Of a DNA stretch of 64,000 nucleotides, positions 17,988 to 28,072 are shown piece by piece (the stretch's first letter is position 1; each line of letters starts with the position of its first letter). The DNA is from Paracoccus sp. PAMC 22219 (lineage in GTDB: Bacteria; Pseudomonadota; Alphaproteobacteria; Rhodobacterales; Rhodobacteraceae). The stretch is from NCBI RefSeq assembly GCF_000787695.1, contig NZ_BBPH01000022.1, positions 1 through 64,000 of the forward strand, in the 5' to 3' direction. Made by a program: the position numbers and the translations under genes. The notes beneath the pieces are model-generated. The model was not told the origin of the DNA, did not search any database, and saw only the letters and a program-made list of their open reading frames with translations.

Positions 17988-19354
17988 TCACCTCCGGTTG
18001 AAATCGGCCGAGGCCAGGATCAGGGCCACGCCCTCGGCCTGGCTTCCGCGCGCGGGACGGCCCAGGACAGCGCCTCGGACGCTGTGTCGCCCAGGGCAGT
18101 GCGCAGCAACGTGCGCGCATCGGGCAGCGGGTCGGCCAGCAGCGAAGGCGCGCTGAGCGCCCAGGTGATGCGCATCGCCAGACCCTGGGGGCTGGCCCAG
18201 GCGGCCTGTTCCTCCGGCCAGCCGTCGGGGCCAAGCGGGCTGCCCCAGGCCTGCCCCATCGCGGTCATCGGCTGCAGCAGCAGGCGTTGCACCTGCGGCG
18301 GCTTCATCGCGCGGACCCGGAGACCGTCGATGCCAAGGCTGCGCATCGCGGCCACCAGAAAATCAAAGGGCTGGCGCATCTTCTGGCGGAACTGCTGCTG
18401 CAGTTCAGGCGCCTGCGCCAGCGTCAGGTTCATCGCGCCCAGATCGCCGCCGGTATCGACGAACACCGCCGCCAGCCGGTCGACCAGCGGTTGCGGCGGA
18501 TCGTCGGCGACGAAATGCACCGCCATCTTGCGGGCGATATGCCGGGCTGTCGCCGGATGGCGCGCAAGATCGGCGATGACCCCGCGAATGTCGTCCAGGC
18601 TGGCCCTGCCGCCGCCATAGCTGGCGCCCAGAACCGTCTCGGCCCCCGGCTCGGCCTGGACGGGGCGAAAGATGCCGGTCTGGCGGGGGTGATAGGCCAA
18701 ACCGGTCAGCAATTCGGCCAGCTGTGTCACGTCCTGCTGGGAATAGTCGGCCCCGACGCCCAGGCTGTGCAGCTCGATCATCTCGCGCGCCAGGTTTTCG
18801 TTCAGGCCCAACGGCTTGTCGGGGTTCCTGCGCGCACGGGCCGAGTTCGGGCCGACCGACCGGTCCTGATCCAGATAGCGCACCATCGCCGGATGGGTTT
18901 CGGCCGCCAGCATCATGTCGGCAAAGCGCCCGTTCAGATGCGGCCGGATCGCGTCCTGGACAAAGGCGTCGGTCATCAGGTTCCAGTAGACCGTCCCGCC
19001 GGTGACCGTGAAATGATCGGCCCAGAACCAGACCAGCCGTTCCCCGAAGCCCGACGGGTCGTCGACCGCGCGGGCGAAACGGTTCTGGATCGTCGCGCGA
19101 TAGATGCCGCCCAGCCTGCGGCGATAGGCGACGTCACGCTCGCGGGCAGCAGGGTCGCCGGTGCGGCCCGCGGCCCCCAGGTCCAACCCCCGATCCTGCC
19201 ACGCGCGCACCCTGTCCAGGGTCACGGCCCCCTGCCCGATCCGGACGGACCCCGCGACCGATGCAGCCATCCCCGCCGGATCGGCGGGCGACGTCAGGCG
19301 CGGCGACAGGCCGAACCCAAGGCGGATCGCGGCGATTTCGGCATAGGACGGCAT
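17988..19354 (-). CDS. DUF1800 family protein, probable 3' frameshift
   Basis: A DUF1800 protein of unknown function, partner of the adjacent DUF1501 gene. As sequenced it stops at 18020 (444 residues, ending RPRAWP). Adding one base near 18040-18060 gives a tail QAEGVALILASADFNRR, which matches the usual LLLASPEFQRR ending of the family, with a stop at 17988-17990 only 4 bases from the DUF1501 start. I therefore draw the gene to 17988 (455 residues). Seen in the body: FWADHFTV, ENLAREMIELHSLGV and RHIARKMAVHFVAD, all typical of the family. The N-terminus lacks an obvious signal peptide. Confidence 0.85.
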
Positions 19355-19419
19355 CGGGCGAGGAGCTCCGGCTTGTGCTGCTGTGCAGCATCATGCCATG
19401 CCGGTCGCCCGGGGTCAGG

Positions 19420-21195
19420 TCACTCTTTCGGCAACGCGCGCAGGCGCAGGTCGCGCATCTGCTCGTTGGTGGGCTCGCTTGGCGCGCCCATCATCAGGTC
19501 CTCGGCACGCTGGTTCATCGGGAACATGATGACCTCGCGGATGTTCTGCTCATCGGCCAGCAGCATCACGATGCGGTCGATGCCGGCGGCACAGCCCCCG
19601 TGCGGCGGCGCGCCATAGCGGAACGCCTTGACCATGCCGCCGAACCGCTTTTCGACCTCGGATGCCGGATAGCCAGCCAGCTCGAACGCCTTGAACATGA
19701 TCTCGGGCTTGTGGTTCCGGATCGCGCCGCTGATCAGCTCATAGCCGTTGCAGGCCAGGTCATACTGGTATCCCAGCACCTCCAGCGGGTCGCCGTTCAG
19801 CGCCTCCATCCCGCCCTGCGGCATGGAGAAGGGGTTGTGGCTGAAGTCGATCTTGCCGTCGTCGGTCTTCTCGTACATCGGGAAATCGACGATCCAGGCG
19901 AACTTGAACTGGTTTTCGTCGATCAGGCCCAGCTCTCGGCCGATCTCGGTGCGGGCCCGGCCCGCGACGGTCTCGAACTGGTCGGGACGACCGCCCAGGA
20001 AGAAGGCCGCGTCACCCTCGGCCAGACCCAGCTGAGCGCGGATCGCCTCGGTCTTCTCGACGCCAAGCGCCTTGGCGATCGGGCCCGCGGCCTCGGTCGA
20101 TCCATCCTCGGCCTTGCGCCAGATGATGTATCCCATGCCGGGCAGGCCCTGCTGTTGGGCAAAGGCGTTCATGCGGTCTGCGAACTTGCGGCTGCCGCCG
20201 GTGGGCGCGGGAATGGCGCGAACTTGCGTCCCCTCCTGCTCCAGCAGCTTGGCAAAGATGCCAAAGCCCGACCCGCGGAAATGCTCGCTGACGACCTGCA
20301 TCTCGATCGGGTTGCGCAGGTCCGGCTTGTCGGTGCCGTATTTCAGCAGGCTGTCGGCATAGGGGATCAGCGGCCAGTCGGCATCCACCCGGCGACCATT
20401 GCCGAACTCCTCGAACAGGCCCTGGATGACCGGCTGGACGGTGGCGAACACGTCCTCCTGGCGGACAAAGGACATCTCCATGTCCAGCTGATAGAAATCG
20501 GTCGGGCTGCGGTCGGCGCGGGGGTCCTCGTCGCGGAAACAGGGCGCGATCTGGAAATACTTGTCGAAACCCGCGACCATGATCAGCTGCTTGAACTGCT
20601 GGGGGGCCTGCGGCAGGGCATAGAACTTGCCCGGATGCAGGCGCGACGGCACCAGGAAATCGCGCGCGCCCTCAGGGGACGACGCGGTGATGATCGGTGT
20701 CTGGAATTCGGTGAAATCCTGGTCCCACATGCGGTTGCGGATCGACCGCACCACCTTGGACCGCAGCATGATGTTGTTGTGCAGGCTCTCGCGGCGCAGG
20801 TCCAGAAAGCGATAGGCCAGCCGCGTTTCCTCGGGATAGTCCTGGTCGCCAAAGACCGGCAGGGGCAGCTCGTCCGCGGGGCCCAGCACCTCGATCTCGG
20901 TCGCATAGACCTCGATCTCTCCGGTGGGCAGCTTGGCGTTGACCAGCGAGGCGTCGCGCATCTTGACCCGGCCGTCGATGCGCACGACGGTCTCTGCGCG
21001 CAGCTTGTCCATCGCGGCAAAGGCCGGGCTGTCGCTGTCGGCCAGCACCTGCGTCATGCCGTAATGATCGCGCAGGTCGACGAACAGCACGCCCCCGTGG
21101 TCGCGGACCCGGTGGACCCAGCCCGACAGGCGGACGGTGGTCCCGGCATCGGCGGCCTTCAGGTCGCCGCAGGTATGGCTGCGATAGGCGTGCAT
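19420..21195 (-). CDS. aspS: Aspartyl-tRNA synthetase
   Basis: A 591-residue class IIb synthetase of the bacterial type. N-terminal OB-fold anticodon domain ([23 protein letters not shown], about 22-45), motif 1 region, motif 2 ([24 protein letters not shown]), the bacterial insertion domain, and motif 3 near the C-terminus ([14 protein letters not shown]). In Alphaproteobacteria the enzyme is usually non-discriminating and also charges tRNA-Asn for GatCAB amidation; the sequence alone does not settle this. It is a single gene between the DUF1800 and CPBP genes. Confidence 0.97.
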   Translation of the reverse strand: MHAYRSHTCGDLKAADAGTTVRLSGWVHRVRDHGGVLFVDLRDHYGMTQVLADSDSPAFAAMDKLRAETVVRIDGRVKMRDASLVNAKLPTGEIEVYATEIEVLGPADELPLPVFGDQDYPEETRLAYRFLDLRRESLHNNIMLRSKVVRSIRNRMWDQDFTEFQTPIITASSPEGARDFLVPSRLHPGKFYALPQAPQQFKQLIMVAGFDKYFQIAPCFRDEDPRADRSPTDFYQLDMEMSFVRQEDVFATVQPVIQGLFEEFGNGRRVDADWPLIPYADSLLKYGTDKPDLRNPIEMQVVSEHFRGSGFGIFAKLLEQEGTQVRAIPAPTGGSRKFADRMNAFAQQQGLPGMGYIIWRKAEDGSTEAAGPIAKALGVEKTEAIRAQLGLAEGDAAFFLGGRPDQFETVAGRARTEIGRELGLIDENQFKFAWIVDFPMYEKTDDGKIDFSHNPFSMPQGGMEALNGDPLEVLGYQYDLACNGYELISGAIRNHKPEIMFKAFELAGYPASEVEKRFGGMVKAFRYGAPPHGGCAAGIDRIVMLLADEQNIREVIMFPMNQRAEDLMMGAPSEPTNEQMRDLRLRALPKE

Positions 21196-21270
21196 GAGCG
21201 TTTTCCCCAGTTTTTCAGCCCCCGCACAAAGCGCGGGACGGCGGGGAAGTCAACCTCTCAGAATGGGCGC

Positions 21271-21942
21271 TCAGAACGGGCGCACCACATTGCCGCTGTA
21301 GAAATAGACCCCCATGCCGACCGCGAACAGCACGTTCCCCGCCACCGCATGCAGCGCCCAGGCCGCCGGAAAGCCGTGGCGCAGATAGGCGCGGGCAAAG
21401 AACCAGCCGCCCACAAAGGTCATGATCGCCACGATCCAGGACCAGTACATCAGGTGCGCGAAGGAAAAGATCGCCGCGTTCAGCGCGATGGCGGCCCGCC
21501 CCTCGGGCAGGATGGCGCCATAGCGGTGAAAGAACAGCGGGCGAAAGATCAGCTCCTGCGGCAGGGCCGACAGGATGGGATAGAAGGTCCAGATGACCAG
21601 CAGGAATTCGGGCCGGTTCCGGGGGATCGAAAACAGCGCTTCGGGGCGGGCGATCGCCAGGATCACCCATCCCGCCGCCAGCGTGGCCAGCGCGATGCCC
21701 GCCAACTCCTGCCACGGCATCCGCCGCCAGCCCCGCACCAGCACGCGCCAGCGGAAACCGCCCGTGACCCACAGCAGCGCCATGCCCGCCAAGCTGAACA
21801 CCGCCAGCGCGGTGAACAGCTGATCCGGCGGCAGGAACAGCGCGATCGCCATCGGCGCGCCGACATACAGCGCCGCGAATTCGACCCGCAGCCAGCGCCG
21901 GGACGCTAGCGGACCAGACGTGCCTGCAACCATCGCGCCCAA
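21271..21942 (-). CDS. CPBP family intramembrane metalloprotease
   Basis: A 223-residue inner-membrane protein of the CPBP (CaaX protease/bacteriocin-processing) family with about seven hydrophobic segments. The active-site motifs are present in variant form: PQELIFRPLFF in place of EExxxR, FSFAHLMYW, and HAVAGN near the end. The Gln-Glu instead of Glu-Glu may matter for activity. The start overlaps the GH25 gene by about 30 bases; ATG 21942 or ATG 21933 are both possible. Substrate unknown. Confidence 0.85.
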   Translation of the reverse strand: MGAMVAGTSGPLASRRWLRVEFAALYVGAPMAIALFLPPDQLFTALAVFSLAGMALLWVTGGFRWRVLVRGWRRMPWQELAGIALATLAAGWVILAIARPEALFSIPRNRPEFLLVIWTFYPILSALPQELIFRPLFFHRYGAILPEGRAAIALNAAIFSFAHLMYWSWIVAIMTFVGGWFFARAYLRHGFPAAWALHAVAGNVLFAVGMGVYFYSGNVVRPF

Positions 21943-22712
21943 TCCGCAGCAGAGCCCGCAAAGGCGTTGATGTCCGTGTCACCCTGGATGCCCGGAACGA
22001 TGCCCGTGCCCGTGTACTGCCAGAAGGTCCAGCGCTGGCCCGGATAGGTGACGCTGGGATGGTCCGCGACCGAACGCAGCCAGAATTCGGCGTTCATGCG
22101 GCCCATCTGGTTTTCGCGATAGAAATCGACGGTGGTGTAGATGATCGGGCGCTGGCCATAGTGGCGGCCGACGATCTGCATGAACACCTCGGCCTCGCGC
22201 AGGACCTCGGCGGCCGGGGGCCGGCGGGGACAGTTGCGCGAGTTCGTCCATTCCATGTCCAGAACGGGGGGCAGCGATCCCGCCTCGCGCGGGACGTTGC
22301 GGATGTACCAATAGGCGTTCTCGGCGCCCGTCCGGCAGAAATAATAGAAATGGTACGCCCCCCGCGGGATGCGCGCCTGCGCGGCCTGTGCCCAGTAGCG
22401 GCGGAAGTTAGGGTCGGCATGATCGCCCCCCTCGGTCGCCTTGATGAAGGCAAAGCTGATGCCCGCGCCGCGAACGCGGTTCCAGTCGATATCCCCCTGC
22501 CAACGAGAGATGTCGATGCCATGGACCGCATGGCCATAGGGTGCGCCGTTGCGCCACTGGTGCGGCGCACGGTCGCCCAGCTGGGGATTCGCGCCGGGTC
22601 CCGGTGCCACCTGATACCCGGAAGGCGCACCGCCGCGCGGCGGCGTTCGTCCGCAGGACACGGCGAATGTCACCACCGCCAATCCCAGCAACAGCTTTGT
22701 CAGAAATTTCAT
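21906..22712 (-). CDS. GH25 lysozyme-family lipoprotein
   Basis: A 268-residue glycoside hydrolase family 25 (Chalaropsis-type lysozyme) protein that would cleave the glycan of peptidoglycan. The N-terminal MKFLTKLLLGLAVVTF leads to the lipobox-like AVSC, so it is probably a lipoprotein facing the periplasm. Catalytic features: HGIDISRWQGDIDW near residue 63, AFIKATEG, and the acidic pair in LDMEWTN (PPVLDMEW). It ends with WTFWQYTGTG and DINAF, as the family does. It overlaps the CPBP gene downstream. A role in cell-wall remodelling is an inference. Confidence 0.9.
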   Translation of the reverse strand: MKFLTKLLLGLAVVTFAVSCGRTPPRGGAPSGYQVAPGPGANPQLGDRAPHQWRNGAPYGHAVHGIDISRWQGDIDWNRVRGAGISFAFIKATEGGDHADPNFRRYWAQAAQARIPRGAYHFYYFCRTGAENAYWYIRNVPREAGSLPPVLDMEWTNSRNCPRRPPAAEVLREAEVFMQIVGRHYGQRPIIYTTVDFYRENQMGRMNAEFWLRSVADHPSVTYPGQRWTFWQYTGTGIVPGIQGDTDINAFAGSAADWARWLQARLVR

Positions 22713-22886
22713 GCCTGCCCCGTCCTTCCGTCCGAAGATACCGCCCGCAGCGCTTTGCGCGCCATTCTGTGGCCGTTATCTCAAAACCGTGAGGCAATGT
22801 CATGGGTCCAAGGCGGTCACGGTTGCGTCAGCAGAACGCCCGGACCTTTTCGGGTCCGCGCGGGTATCGCGGTCAATGGTGGTGGA

Positions 22887-23195
22887 TCAGTTCGCGGGCG
22901 CCGGGGTGGCTTCGCCTGCGGGCCGATCGGCCGTGCCGGTGGGGCCGGTGGTCGCGTCGGCTGGGGTTTCCGCACCCGGCGTGATGGGCTCTGCGACATC
23001 TTCGCCCAGACCCTCGGCATCGCTGATCGGGGTGTCGCCCGGCGGGGCGGTGGTGGCGATGCCGTCTTCCTGTTCGTTCACGCCGGGCGTGAAGACAAAG
23101 AACACCAAGGCGGCCACAACCAGCGCGGCGATGATGGCGATGATGGCGGGCTTGTGGTTGCGCGCGGCTTTTTCCGGCTCGTGGTTGTGGGACAT
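22887..23195 (-). CDS. Small single-pass membrane protein with Thr/Pro/Ala-rich tail
   Basis: A 102-residue protein with a short charged N-terminus (MSHNHEPEKAARNHKP), one membrane helix at about residues 17-36 (AIIAIIAALVVAALVFFVF) and a 65-residue acidic, Ala/Thr/Pro/Gly-rich tail that should be disordered and periplasmic. No family recognised. The start ATG 23195 is preceded by CAGGAAAGTGA, a fair ribosome-binding site. It stands alone in the opposite orientation to the glycosyltransferase at 23323. Confidence 0.6.
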   Translation of the reverse strand: MSHNHEPEKAARNHKPAIIAIIAALVVAALVFFVFTPGVNEQEDGIATTAPPGDTPISDAEGLGEDVAEPITPGAETPADATTGPTGTADRPAGEATPAPAN

Positions 23196-23322
23196 GGGGT
23201 CACTTTCCTGTTGGGGTCGCAAGCCAACGTGGCCGAAGGGGGGCGGTTCCGCATCAGCTTGGCAAACCCCGCACCCGTCTGCCATGAAGGCCGGACACCC
23301 GCACCGATCAGGACCCCCGCCG

Positions 23323-24171
23323 ATGACCGACCCCACGCTTCCCACCGGCCTTGTCGCAGACGGCCCCGCGACCGCGCGCCGGGCCTTTGTCACGCTGGTC
23401 AGCAACGCGGCCTATCTGCCCGGCGCCGAGGCGCTGCTGCGGTCGCTGCGACTTACGGGAACGCAGGCCGATCTGGCGGTGATGCATCGCGGCCTGGATG
23501 CCGACGCGCAGGCCCGCCTGTCGGCGCATGGCGCCCGGCTGATCCGGGCGGACCTGCTGCCGACGTCGGATGCCTTCGATCAGGCCCATGCCCGCGACGC
23601 GCTGCATGCGCGGGCCGCGTTCCTGAAGGGCGGCAAGCCCGACTTCCACACGCCACTGGACAATTTCATCAAGCTCCGGCTGTGGCAGCTGGACTATGAC
23701 GCCTGCGTGTTCATCGACGCCGACGCGATCGTGCTGCGCCCGGTCGACAAGCTGTTCGATTTTCCCGAATTCTGCGCCGCGCCGAACGTCTATGACGGGC
23801 TGGACGGGTTCGGGCGCATGAATTCGGGCGTGTTCACCGCGCGCCCCGACCCCGCGACCTTCGCGGCGATGATGGCGCATCTGGACCGGCCGGGCGTCTT
23901 CTGGCGGCGCACCGACCAGACCTTCCTGCAGGATTTCTTTCCCGACTGGCAGGGCCTGTCGATCCATCACAACCTGCTGCAATACGTCTGGACGCACATG
24001 CCGCAGCTGTGGGACTGGACCCAGATCCGCATCCTGCATTTCCAGTATGAAAAACCGTGGCAGGACCACGACAAGGCCGATGGCCTGCGCCCGCTGATCG
24101 ACCTGTGGCGGCAGGTGGCGGCGGGCGGACCTGTGCCCGACCTGTCGGCCCTGCCCGGCCCGCCCGCCTGA
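23323..24171 (+). CDS. Glycosyltransferase, family 8-like (GT-A fold)
   Basis: A 282-residue cytosolic protein resembling galactinol synthase/glycogenin-type GT8 enzymes. Seen: RRAFVTLVSNAAYLPGAEALLRSLRLTG at the start, KLRLWQLDYDACVFIDADAIVL with the DxD metal motif near residue 133, NSGVFTARPD, and the conserved HFQYEKPW ending. Donor and acceptor are unknown. I chose ATG 23323; an in-frame ATG at 23284 is possible. The stop TGA overlaps the ATG of the SDR gene at 24171, so the pair is translationally coupled and may act in the same sugar pathway. Confidence 0.82.
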   Translation: MTDPTLPTGLVADGPATARRAFVTLVSNAAYLPGAEALLRSLRLTGTQADLAVMHRGLDADAQARLSAHGARLIRADLLPTSDAFDQAHARDALHARAAFLKGGKPDFHTPLDNFIKLRLWQLDYDACVFIDADAIVLRPVDKLFDFPEFCAAPNVYDGLDGFGRMNSGVFTARPDPATFAAMMAHLDRPGVFWRRTDQTFLQDFFPDWQGLSIHHNLLQYVWTHMPQLWDWTQIRILHFQYEKPWQDHDKADGLRPLIDLWRQVAAGGPVPDLSALPGPPA

Positions 24172-24983
24172 TGCGCGTGGCCCTGACCGGCGCGTCCGGG
24201 ATCATCGGCCGCTATGCCGCGCGCGCCCTGTGCCGGGCGGGCCACGACGTCACGCCCCTGGACCGCGCCCACGGCTGGACCCTGGGGCAGCCCGCGCCGC
24301 TGCAGGGTCACGACGCCCTGATCCATTGCGCCTTCGCCCATGCCCCGGGCCGCTATCGCGGCGGAGAGGGCGACGATCCGGCGGCGTTCGTCGCCGCGAA
24401 CCTGGACGGCACGCGCGCCCTGTTCGACCAAGCGGTGCAGGATGGCGTGCGGCGGGTGCTGTTCCTGTCATCGCGCGCGGTCCATGACGGCCACCCGCCG
24501 GGGATGCGCCTGCCGGACGACCTGCCCGCAGCGCCCACCACCCTCTATGGCCAGGTCAAGGCCGGGGCCGAGGCGCATCTGGCGACGCTGCCCCTGACCG
24601 GCTGCGCGATCCGCGCCACCGGGGTCTATGGCCTTGGCCCGGCCCACAAATGGCACGCCCTGTTCGCCGATTACCTGTCCGGCCGCCCCATCCCCCCGCG
24701 CATCGCGACCGAGGTTCACGCCGCCGACCTGGCCCGTGCGCTGGTCCTGTTACTCTCGACGCTCACGCCCCCGCCGACGGTCAACTGCAGCGATCTGGTC
24801 CTGGACCATCACGACCTGCTGGCGATCGTCCGCGATGCCACCCGCAGCCGCCATCCGCTGCCCCCGCGTGCCGACGCGTCGCGCCTGCGCATCCCGGACT
24901 GCACGGCACTGATCGCCGCCGGATGGCGACCCGGCGGCCAGCCCCTTCTGCGCCGCATGGTCCGGCAGTTGCTGCTGGGATAG
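24171..24983 (+). CDS. NAD(P)-dependent epimerase/dehydratase (extended SDR)
   Basis: A 270-residue Rossmann-fold protein of the extended short-chain dehydrogenase family. Seen: the nucleotide motif [12 protein letters not shown] at residues 7-18, [10 protein letters not shown] with the active-site Ser, and the YGQVK catalytic Tyr-Lys near residue 124. It begins on the stop codon of the family 8-like glycosyltransferase, which suggests nucleotide-sugar conversion, but substrate cannot be read from the sequence. The C-terminus is convergent with cobT, with the GC hairpin repeat at 25004-25048 between them. Confidence 0.85.
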   Translation: MRVALTGASGIIGRYAARALCRAGHDVTPLDRAHGWTLGQPAPLQGHDALIHCAFAHAPGRYRGGEGDDPAAFVAANLDGTRALFDQAVQDGVRRVLFLSSRAVHDGHPPGMRLPDDLPAAPTTLYGQVKAGAEAHLATLPLTGCAIRATGVYGLGPAHKWHALFADYLSGRPIPPRIATEVHAADLARALVLLLSTLTPPPTVNCSDLVLDHHDLLAIVRDATRSRHPLPPRADASRLRIPDCTALIAAGWRPGGQPLLRRMVRQLLLG

Positions 24984-25003
24984 CTGTCGGATCAAAGATG
25001 CCT

Positions 25004-25048
25004 TCGGGGGGTCCGGGGGGCAGCGCCCCCCGGCGTCGCGGGACGCAA
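25004..25048. repeat. GC-rich hairpin repeat, copy A
   Basis: Forty-five bases that recur at 62320-62365 with few changes: both begin TCGGGGGG, carry a C/G hairpin, and end with GTCGCGGGACGCAA. In this copy the hairpin is CCGGGGGGC (25013-25021), loop AGC, GCCCCCCGG (25025-25033). It sits between the convergent SDR and cobT genes and can serve as a bidirectional terminator. It lies just outside the repaired cobT stop at 25049. Confidence 0.6.
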
Positions 25049-26916
25049 TCAGCCCCGCCGAATCGACGCCATGCCCAACACCCGCGCCGCTTGCGCGGGT
25101 CGCTGTCAAACAGTGCCGCCAGCTGTTCGGTGATCGCCCCGGCCAACTGCTCGGCATCGGTGATGGTCACCGCCCGCTGATAGTATCGGGTCACGTCATG
25201 GCCGATGCCGATGGCCAGCAGTTCGACCGCGCGGCGCTTTTCGACCATGGCGATCACGTCGCGCAGGTGGCGTTCCAGGAAATTTGCCGGGTTGACCGAC
25301 AGCGTGCTGTCGTCGACCGGCGCGCCGTCGGAAATCACCATCAGGATCTTGCGCGCTTCGGGGCGGCGGGTCAGGCGCTTGTGCGCCCATTCCAGCGCCT
25401 CGCCGTCGATATTCTCCTTCAGCAGCCCCTCCTTCATCATCAGCCCCAGATTGGGACGGACGCGGCGCCAGGGCGCATCGGCGGACTTGTAGATGATATG
25501 GCGCAGGTCGTTCAGGCGACCGGGCTGGGCGGGACGGCCCGCGGCCAGCCACGCCTCGCGCGATTGCCCACCCTTCCAGGCGCGGGTGGTAAAGCCCAGG
25601 ATCTCGACCTTGACGTTGCACCGCTCCAGCGTGCGCGCCAGAACATCGGCGCAGATCGCGGCGATGCTGATCGGACGCCCGCGCATCGACCCGGAATTGT
25701 CGATCAGCAGCGTCACCACGGTGTCGCGGAACTCTGTGTCCTTCTCGATCTTGAAGGACAGCGGCATAGTCGGGTTCGCCACCACGCGGGCCAGGCGGCC
25801 GGCGTCCAGAACGCCCTCCTCCTTGTCGAACTCCCAGCTGCGGTTCTGTTGCGCCTGAAGGCGGCGTTGCAACTTGTTCGCAAGGCGGCTGACCGCCCCG
25901 CGCAGGGGCTCCAGCTGCTTGTCCAGATAGGCGCGCAGACGCTCCAGCTCGGCGATGTCTGCCAAGTCCTCGGCGCGGATCTCCTCGTCCCAGGTCTGGG
26001 CAAAGACGCGGTAATCGGGGCTGGCCTCGCTGACCGGGGGCGGCAGGTCGGGCGGGCTGTCCTGATCGGGCATCTCCGCCTCGTCGGCCATCTCATCGTC
26101 GGCACTGTCGTCCATGCCGACCTGAGCCTGGCGTTCGTCCTGGGTCTGCTCCTGGCTGCGCTCGGGGCTGGCATCGCTCTCCTCGCTGTCGTCCTGATCC
26201 TGCGATTCGCTGTCACCGGACTCCTCGTCCTGCTCGGCGTTCTCGTCGCTGTCGTCGTCCTGCGGCTGGTCGGGGTCCTCGCCCAGCTGGTCGCCATAGC
26301 CGAGGTCGGTGATGATCCGCCGCGACAGGCGCGAGAACGCGGCCTGATCGGCCAGCGCATCGTTCACATCCGCCAGCGCACCCGCCGCCTGGCTTTCGAC
26401 GAACGGACGCCACAGATCGGCCACGTGCTGCGCCCCGGACGGCAACGCGCGCCCGGTCGCCGCCTGGCGCAGGATGTATCCCGCCGCCACCGACAGCGGC
26501 GCATCGGCCGGGGCCTTGATCTGGGCATAGCCCTTCTTGTCGGCCTCGGCGCCGATCTTGGCGTCGATGTTGGACAGCGCGCCCGGCATGTCGCGGGCAC
26601 CCAAAGCCTCGCACCGCGCGGTCTCCAGCGCCTCGTACAGCTCCTTGGCCATAGGGCCCGCGGGGGAATAGCGCGCATGCGTGCCGGCGTCGTGGTGGCG
26701 CATCCGCATCGCCAGCGCGTCGGCGGTACCGCGCGCCAGCAGCACCTCGTCGCGGCCCATGCGGCGGCTGACCTGCGGCAGGCGCATCGTGTCGCCCGCA
26801 ACCCCGGCCGGGTCCGCGCTGAAGGTCACGTTGAGCTCGTGTTCACCCGCCAGCGCCCGCGTCGCCTCGGTCAGGGCCTTCTTGAACGGGTCGGCGGGGT
26901 TGTCGGATTTCTTCAT
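25049..26916 (-). CDS. cobT: Cobaltochelatase subunit CobT, probable 3' frameshift
   Basis: CobT with CobN and CobS inserts cobalt into hydrogenobyrinic acid a,c-diamide in aerobic cobalamin synthesis. Seen: start [20 protein letters not shown], an acidic low-complexity middle (roughly residues 205-300, rich in Asp, Glu, Ser and Gln), and a C-terminal von Willebrand A domain with the MIDAS motif [10 protein letters not shown] near residue 405. As sequenced the frame runs on past the conserved end (FDSDPRKRR) for about 90 arginine-rich residues, antisense to the SDR gene, to 24781. One extra base in the hairpin at 25081-25099 gives a stop at 25049 and 622 residues, which is family length. I draw that version. 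cobS lies just upstream. Confidence 0.9.
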
Positions 26917-26946
26917 CTGCGGATGGCCCCCTTGGCCGCGCGGGCC

Positions 26947-27918
26947 TCAGCCCGCCTTGGCGGCTGCGCTTTCCGGCAATTCCTCGTCGAACAGGCGCTG
27001 ATAGAACTCGGCCACGGTCTGGCGCTCCAGCTCGTCGCACTTGTTCAGGAAGGTCAGGCGGAACGCGTAACCCACGTTGTCAAAGATGCGCGCGTTCTGC
27101 GCCCAGGAAATCACCGTGCGCGGGCTCATGACGGTGGACAGGTCGCCCTGCATGAAGGCGGTGCGCGTCAGGTCGGCCAGCGTCACCATCTGCCCGATGA
27201 TCTTGCGGCCCTTCTCGGTGTTGTAATGCGGCACCTTGGCCAGCACGATCGCCGCCTCGGCGTCGTGGCGCAGATAGTTCAGCGTGGCGACCAGCGACCA
27301 GCGGTCCATCTGGCCCTGGTTGATCTGCTGGGTGCCGTGATAAAGACCCGTCGTGTCGCCCAGGCCCACGGTGTTCGCGGTCGCGAACAGGCGGAAGAAA
27401 GGGTTCGGCGTGATGACCTCGTTCTGGTCCAGCAGGGTCAGCTTGCCGTCGGCCTCCAGCACGCGCTGGATCACGAACATCACGTCCGCGCGGCCGGCAT
27501 CGTATTCGTCGAACACGATCGCGGTCGGGTTGCGCAGCGCCCAGGGCAGGATGCCCTCGTGGAACACGGTGACCTGCTTGCCGTCGACCAGCTTGATCGC
27601 GTCCTTGCCGATCAGGTCGATCCGGCTGACATGGCTGTCCAGGTTCACGCGCACGCAGGGCCAGTTCAGGCGCGCCGCGATCTGTTCGATATGCGTGGAC
27701 TTGCCCGTCCCGTGATAGCCCTGGACCATGACCCGGCGGTTGTAGGCAAAGCCCGCCAGGATCGCCATCGTGGTGTCGGGGTCGAACTTGTAGGTGCTGT
27801 CGATCTCGGGGACGCGCTCCGTGCGGTCGGCAAAGCCCTTGACCTTCATGTCGCTGTCCAGACCGAACACCTCGCGCAGGTCGATCTCTTCGGTGGGTTT
27901 CGCGTTCATGTCCAGCAT
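26947..27918 (-). CDS. cobS: Cobaltochelatase subunit CobS
   Basis: A 323-residue AAA+ ATPase of the MoxR-like group that forms the motor of CobNST cobaltochelatase with CobT. The Walker A motif GYHGTGKST lies near residue 67, Walker B in [10 protein letters not shown] near residue 130, and sensor 1 as LFATANT. The N-terminal segment [20 protein letters not shown] is typical of CobS. It is 30 bases upstream of cobT, same strand, so one operon. cobN is not in the window. Divergent from the ECF sigma gene. Start could be the ATG at 27909 (MNAKPTEE) instead of 27918. Confidence 0.95.
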   Translation of the reverse strand: MLDMNAKPTEEIDLREVFGLDSDMKVKGFADRTERVPEIDSTYKFDPDTTMAILAGFAYNRRVMVQGYHGTGKSTHIEQIAARLNWPCVRVNLDSHVSRIDLIGKDAIKLVDGKQVTVFHEGILPWALRNPTAIVFDEYDAGRADVMFVIQRVLEADGKLTLLDQNEVITPNPFFRLFATANTVGLGDTTGLYHGTQQINQGQMDRWSLVATLNYLRHDAEAAIVLAKVPHYNTEKGRKIIGQMVTLADLTRTAFMQGDLSTVMSPRTVISWAQNARIFDNVGYAFRLTFLNKCDELERQTVAEFYQRLFDEELPESAAAKAG

Positions 27919-28014
27919 CGGCCCTAGCCCTTTCCATCACATCGGCGCATTGATCGCGCATTCGGGCAACGGGTGCAAGGCACGGCAAGGGTCTGCCGCG
28001 GCCCCGTGCGCGCG

Positions 28015-28043
28015 TTGACGCGGGGGGGTGTGCTTCATAAGGT
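28015..28043 (+). promoter_or_regulatory. Sigma-70 type promoter candidate for the ECF sigma gene
   Basis: TTGACG at 28015-28020 and TAAGGT at 28038-28043 with a 17-base spacer. It supports the TTG start at 28073, since the GTG at 28028 would lie inside the promoter. Confidence 0.45.
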
Positions 28044-28072
28044 GCCACAACCCTTGGAAGGATGCCCCGGTT

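Noticed and set aside
19261-21909. Open frame of 882 codons antisense to aspS and neighbours
   Set aside because: GC-rich coding DNA leaves long open antisense frames. The sense strand encodes clear aspS with all synthetase motifs; the antisense product is composition-biased with no family.
25198-27927. Open frame of 909 codons on the plus strand over cobT/cobS
   Set aside because: Shadow frame opposite two well-recognised cobaltochelatase genes.
28028-28072. GTG start for the ECF sigma factor at 28028
   Set aside because: It lies inside the -35/-10 promoter region, and the added residues MCFIRCHNPWKD do not match family N-termini.
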